DNA from: a virus
Virus record (IMG/VR): IMGVR_UViG_3300042914_003282
Span: 1 to 25,292 of that record
DNA: 25,292 nucleotides
Reading direction: 5' to 3' (one strand)
This document shows, in pieces, positions 24,144-25,292 of this stretch; within the stretch, counting starts at the first letter, position 1, and the number at the start of each line of letters is the position of its first letter. The translations under genes and the position numbers were made by a program. The notes beneath the pieces are model-generated. The model was not told where the DNA came from. It did not search any database and saw only the letters and a list, made by a program, of their open reading frames with translations.

Positions 24144-24175
24144 TGTAACGCTCAAAAAGGGCCTTTGCGTGCGTT

Positions 24176-24703
24176 CTAGTCTTTCCAGAGGGTAAAGACT
24201 ACGCACTCGCCTATCGGAGAGAATGTAGCAGGGTACACGCCCGATTCTAACTTACTGCTATCTGGGTTCCAGTCTGGTAGCCAAACGCTATCTGGACCCC
24301 GTAGAATGTTGGCATTATCACCTGGTAGAAAATCGTAGTACACCAGACAATCTGCCACTGCCTTAAAGTAGTTATCCCAGTCCCCCTTATTGGTCGGTAC
24401 AGTACCTTTACCTGGGCCTGATTTACCTGGGTTTAGGAATACGGCTACGCCTAACCTAATCGGATACAGGTTGTGCAAAACATCCTTAACGGCAGAGGGG
24501 CTAAGATTATCCTTTTCTAGCTGGCTACAAATGTAATCATTCATGCGAGCCTGAGAATCGTGATATTTCTTAGCTGGCTTGCTGAAATCCCTGTAATTGG
24601 TTCTGACTGCGGGTTGAATACGCCAAGGTATAATCATGGTTAATACAACCTGCCGACCGTTACCACTACCGCCACCATTATAGTTATCTGGCATTTTGGT
24701 CAT
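24176..24703 (-). CDS. rusA: RusA-type Holliday junction resolvase
   Basis: This 175-residue protein starts MTKMPDNYNGGGSGNGRQVV at an ATGA overlap with the upstream gene. RusA enzymes cut Holliday junctions symmetrically as dimers, and phages use them to resolve recombination intermediates before packaging. The core starts near residue 23 (MIIPWRIQPAVRTNYRDFSK) and contains the catalytic pattern GDWDNYFKAVADCLVYYDFL, with Asp108, Asp110, Lys114 and Asp118 matching the acidic and Lys residues of the family. The first 20 residues are an Asn/Gly-rich extension not seen in typical RusA; a shorter product from Met23 is possible but has no good ribosome-binding site. The gene is the last before the promoter region. 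Confidence 0.82.
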   Translation of the reverse strand: MTKMPDNYNGGGSGNGRQVVLTMIIPWRIQPAVRTNYRDFSKPAKKYHDSQARMNDYICSQLEKDNLSPSAVKDVLHNLYPIRLGVAVFLNPGKSGPGKGTVPTNKGDWDNYFKAVADCLVYYDFLPGDNANILRGPDSVWLPDWNPDSSKLESGVYPATFSPIGECVVFTLWKD

Positions 24704-25083
24704 ATTTTTCCCACTGCGAAATTCAGATAATTATTAGGCAGTACAACTGCGTTTATATGTGACAAGCCTAGCCAGCGCGCCTTAGCCAGTCTGTGAATAC
24801 CGTCTGCTATTTTCCCGTCTGGGGTTAGAATTATCGGGTAATACAAATCCGCATCTAGTATGCGCTGAGAGTGTTCCATAATCCACCCTACTGTAATACT
24901 ACTAAACCTAGCAGGATGATTAATCCACGATTTAGGGCTGAATTCCGGTAGAGAGTCAACCGATACTGAAATCGATTCCTTACCATTTACCAGATTAATT
25001 AACGTATCTACTTCCCACGTTAATTCACCATCGATGAATATCTGCATTGATTCGTATTGACCATTATCTGGTATTTTAGTCAT
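24700..25083 (-). CDS. Small ParB-fold protein
   Basis: I place the start at the ATG at 25083 (MTKIPDNGQYESMQIFIDGE, 127 residues). It overlaps the stop of the upstream gene (ATGA) and has a strong GGAGGTGG. The 25098 ATG has its start inside that gene and would add only five residues. The C-terminal half 'RILDADLYYPIILTPDGKIADGIHRLAKARWLGLSHINAVVLP' matches the ParB/sulfiredoxin-like fold: a beta strand, D-G-K-I-x-D-G-x-H-R (GIHR at 95-98), then an Ala-rich helix and a final strand. In phages such proteins may bind nucleotides or DNA or cut DNA. The first 45 residues are of unknown role. It lies next to a resolvase, in a DNA metabolism context. Confidence 0.72.
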   Translation of the reverse strand: MTKIPDNGQYESMQIFIDGELTWEVDTLINLVNGKESISVSVDSLPEFSPKSWINHPARFSSITVGWIMEHSQRILDADLYYPIILTPDGKIADGIHRLAKARWLGLSHINAVVLPNNYLNFAVGKI

Positions 25084-25292
25084 TCTACCACCTCCCATGG
25101 GGATTCACTGCCTACATTAATTAAATAGGCGTGCGCCTCATTCATATCACTAAATACCCGAAATTCACTTCCTCCGTTCGGGTATGCTGCTATTTCCTTT
25201 TCATCGTCTGGCATATCCAGATAATCCATGTACCACCCTTTACCGGTAGTAATTTCATCTGGGGCATACAGATACGCTACTCTATCTGCAGT
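25080..25292 (-). CDS. C-terminal part of an unknown protein cut by the window edge
   Basis: An open frame enters at the right edge and ends with TGA at 25082-25080, giving 70 visible residues: TADRVAYLYAPDEITTGKGW, then an acidic stretch DYLDMPDDEKEIAAYPNGGS, then EFRVFSDMNEAHAYLINV and ...SPWEVVE. Its stop overlaps the next start (ATGA), so it belongs to the same operon as the ParB-fold and RusA genes. I do not recognise it. Confidence 0.65.
   Translation of the reverse strand, partial: TADRVAYLYAPDEITTGKGWYMDYLDMPDDEKEIAAYPNGGSEFRVFSDMNEAHAYLINVGSESPWEVVE

Noticed and set aside
24144-24175. Terminator after the RusA gene (AAAGGGCCTTT region)
   Set aside because: The palindrome has no room for a loop, so a stable hairpin before the T-run is unlikely.
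1-25292. tRNA genes, CRISPR arrays, insertion sequences, integrase or lysogeny genes
   Set aside because: I looked for cloverleaf patterns, spaced repeats, transposase or recombinase motifs and repressors and found none in the window.

Overview
This window reads as the morphogenesis half of a tailed double-stranded DNA phage, or of a prophage of that type. Every convincing gene lies on the minus strand, so transcription runs from high to low coordinates. The genes are packed tightly, with ATGA or TAATG stop/start overlaps, and no intergenic gap exceeds 250 bp. I see no sheath, tube-and-baseplate set or contraction genes. A tape-measure protein, a frameshifted tail assembly chaperone pair and a hub/tip cascade point to a long non-contractile tail (siphovirus morphology). 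Several head proteins belong to Mu-like families: DUF935-type portal, MuF, Mu I-type protease/scaffold and Mu gpG-type neck protein. No host gene is present, so the host cannot be named. The terminase small subunit and the 'PPKGVREAA...GGTPVGIARARDLSNG' module resemble proteins I associate with aquatic phages, including cyanophages. That is an impression, not a demonstration.

Layout in transcription order (right to left). 25292-24176: a truncated small protein, a small ParB-fold protein and a RusA-type Holliday junction resolvase. 24175-23923: a dense regulatory region with two sigma70-like promoters, a tandem repeat and two strong hairpins. 23922-22708: a ParB-domain/beta-class DNA methyltransferase. 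22707-22536: an unusual non-coding stretch next to the small terminase gene, a possible packaging or control site. 22535-20234: small and large terminase subunits. 20171-16278: a 1297-residue fusion of portal, a duplicated small module, MuF and a P-loop kinase-like domain. 16205-12739: a two-repeat beta protein, a protease with a nested scaffold, a decoration protein and the major capsid protein. 12630-9820: head-tail connectors, tail terminator and tail tube. 9817-9000: the G/GT tail chaperones with a canonical -1 slippery site. 9016-6893: tape measure. 6888-1: Dit-position protein, hub, tip proteins and a truncated receptor-binding/fibre-like protein.

The genes form one assembly line. Terminase packages DNA through the portal into a capsid matured by the protease. 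The connectors join the head to a tail built on the tape measure with help from the G/GT chaperones, and the distal genes make the host-recognition tip. The most unusual features are the portal-MuF-kinase fusion, the almost complete absence of GATC (two sites in 25.3 kb by my reading), the promoter/repeat region in front of the methyltransferase and the G7/alternating-CG region in front of the small terminase.
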